Source of the DNA: DASUBN01 sp964584665 | GTDB lineage: Bacteria; Pseudomonadota; Gammaproteobacteria; Natronospirales; REEB76 | Assembly: GCA_964584665.1 (NCBI GenBank) | Contig: CAZPAO010000068.1 | Coordinates: forward strand, 1-6,614 | DNA length: 6,614 nt | Direction of reading: 5' to 3' | Shown: in pieces, positions 6,313-6,614 of the stretch | Layout of the letters: every line of letters starts with the position of its first letter | How positions within the stretch are numbered: position 1 is the first letter of the stretch | Notes under the pieces: generated by a model | Database searches by the model: none | The model's input: only the letters and a program-made list of their open reading frames with translations | Told to the model about the DNA's origin: nothing | Made by a program: the position numbers and the translations under genes

Positions 6313-6614
6313 ATGCTGAGACCCCTCGAGACGCGCCAGGGCGAGTACCTGATCTCCACGGAACCCGCACGGCTGGACCGGGCCGCGGTGCACGCTTTCC
6401 TGAGCAACGTGTACTGGTGCCAGGGCATACCGCGCGCGGTGCTGGACAAGGCGCTCGCCAACTCCCTCTGCTTCGGTCTCTATCACCGGGAGCGGGAGCA
6501 GGTGGGCCTCTCCCGGGTGGTGACGGACTACGCTACCTATGCCTACCTCTGCGACGTGTACGTGCTGGAGGCGTACCGGGGCAAGGGGCTCGGTCACTGG
6601 ATGGTGGAGTGCGT
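6313..6614 (+). CDS. GNAT-family N-acetyltransferase (3' end outside window)
   Basis: Partial gene; 100 codons are visible before the right edge. The N-terminus (EYLISTEPARLDRAAVHAFL, residues 11-30) and the NVYWCQGIPRAVLDKAL segment at 32-48 are followed by the acetyl-CoA-binding core: DVYVLEAYRGKGLGHWMVE at 81-99, with the RGKGLG pyrophosphate loop at 89-94. Members transfer an acetyl group from acetyl-CoA to an amine; the acceptor cannot be predicted. The ATG lies 4 nt after the phosphoesterase stop with only a weak GAGCGG before it, so translation is probably coupled and transcription shared with the phosphoesterase. The family assignment is firm although the last third of the domain is missing. 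Confidence 0.88.
   Translation, partial: MLRPLETRQGEYLISTEPARLDRAAVHAFLSNVYWCQGIPRAVLDKALANSLCFGLYHREREQVGLSRVVTDYATYAYLCDVYVLEAYRGKGLGHWMVEC

Noticed and set aside
5436..6461. Long - strand open frame (341 codons) opposite the phosphoesterase and acetyltransferase
   Set aside because: It spans two well-supported + strand genes and the gap between them; the translation is Val/His/Arg-rich without recognisable motifs.

Overview
The window reads as ordinary, gene-dense chromosome of a GC-rich proteobacterium. A gammaproteobacterium is most likely, judging by the SlyD with its His-rich tail, the CecR/YbhGFSR-like efflux operon and the sigma70-type promoters; this is inference, and no genus can be named. 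It holds seven complete genes and two partial ones. There is no rRNA, tRNA, CRISPR array, insertion sequence or phage gene, and no clear sign of recent transfer.

Left part (1-1087): the window opens inside a + strand gene, of which only a very basic, Lys/Arg-rich C-terminal tail is visible. Next comes a small + strand gene for a 71-residue two-helix membrane protein of unknown function. A palindromic, bidirectional terminator (487-513) separates it from the convergent slyD gene (- strand), a metal-binding FKBP-type prolyl isomerase with its own likely promoter.

Middle part (1088-4751): a tightly packed - strand operon is read from right to left: TetR/CecR-like repressor, lipoprotein membrane-fusion protein, single-domain ABC ATPase, ABC-2 permease. 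Neighbouring genes overlap by 4 nt, are separated by 1 nt, and overlap by 11 nt, which implies translational coupling. The layout matches the E. coli cecR-ybhGFSR efflux locus in reduced form, with one permease and one nucleotide-binding domain. A 28-bp AT-rich dyad lies directly upstream of the repressor gene over its likely promoter and is the best candidate for its operator.

Right part (4752-6614): transcribed divergently are an NADP-binding oxidoreductase-like protein (F420-dependent NADP reductase fold), a secreted acid phosphatase/phospholipase C-like phosphoesterase with its own consensus -10 box, and the first 100 residues of a GNAT acetyltransferase starting 4 nt after the phosphoesterase stop. 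No common pathway for these three is evident. I see no convincing undescribed system; the most testable points are the operator dyad, the SD-less start of the repressor, the minimal single-permease exporter and the orphan small membrane protein.
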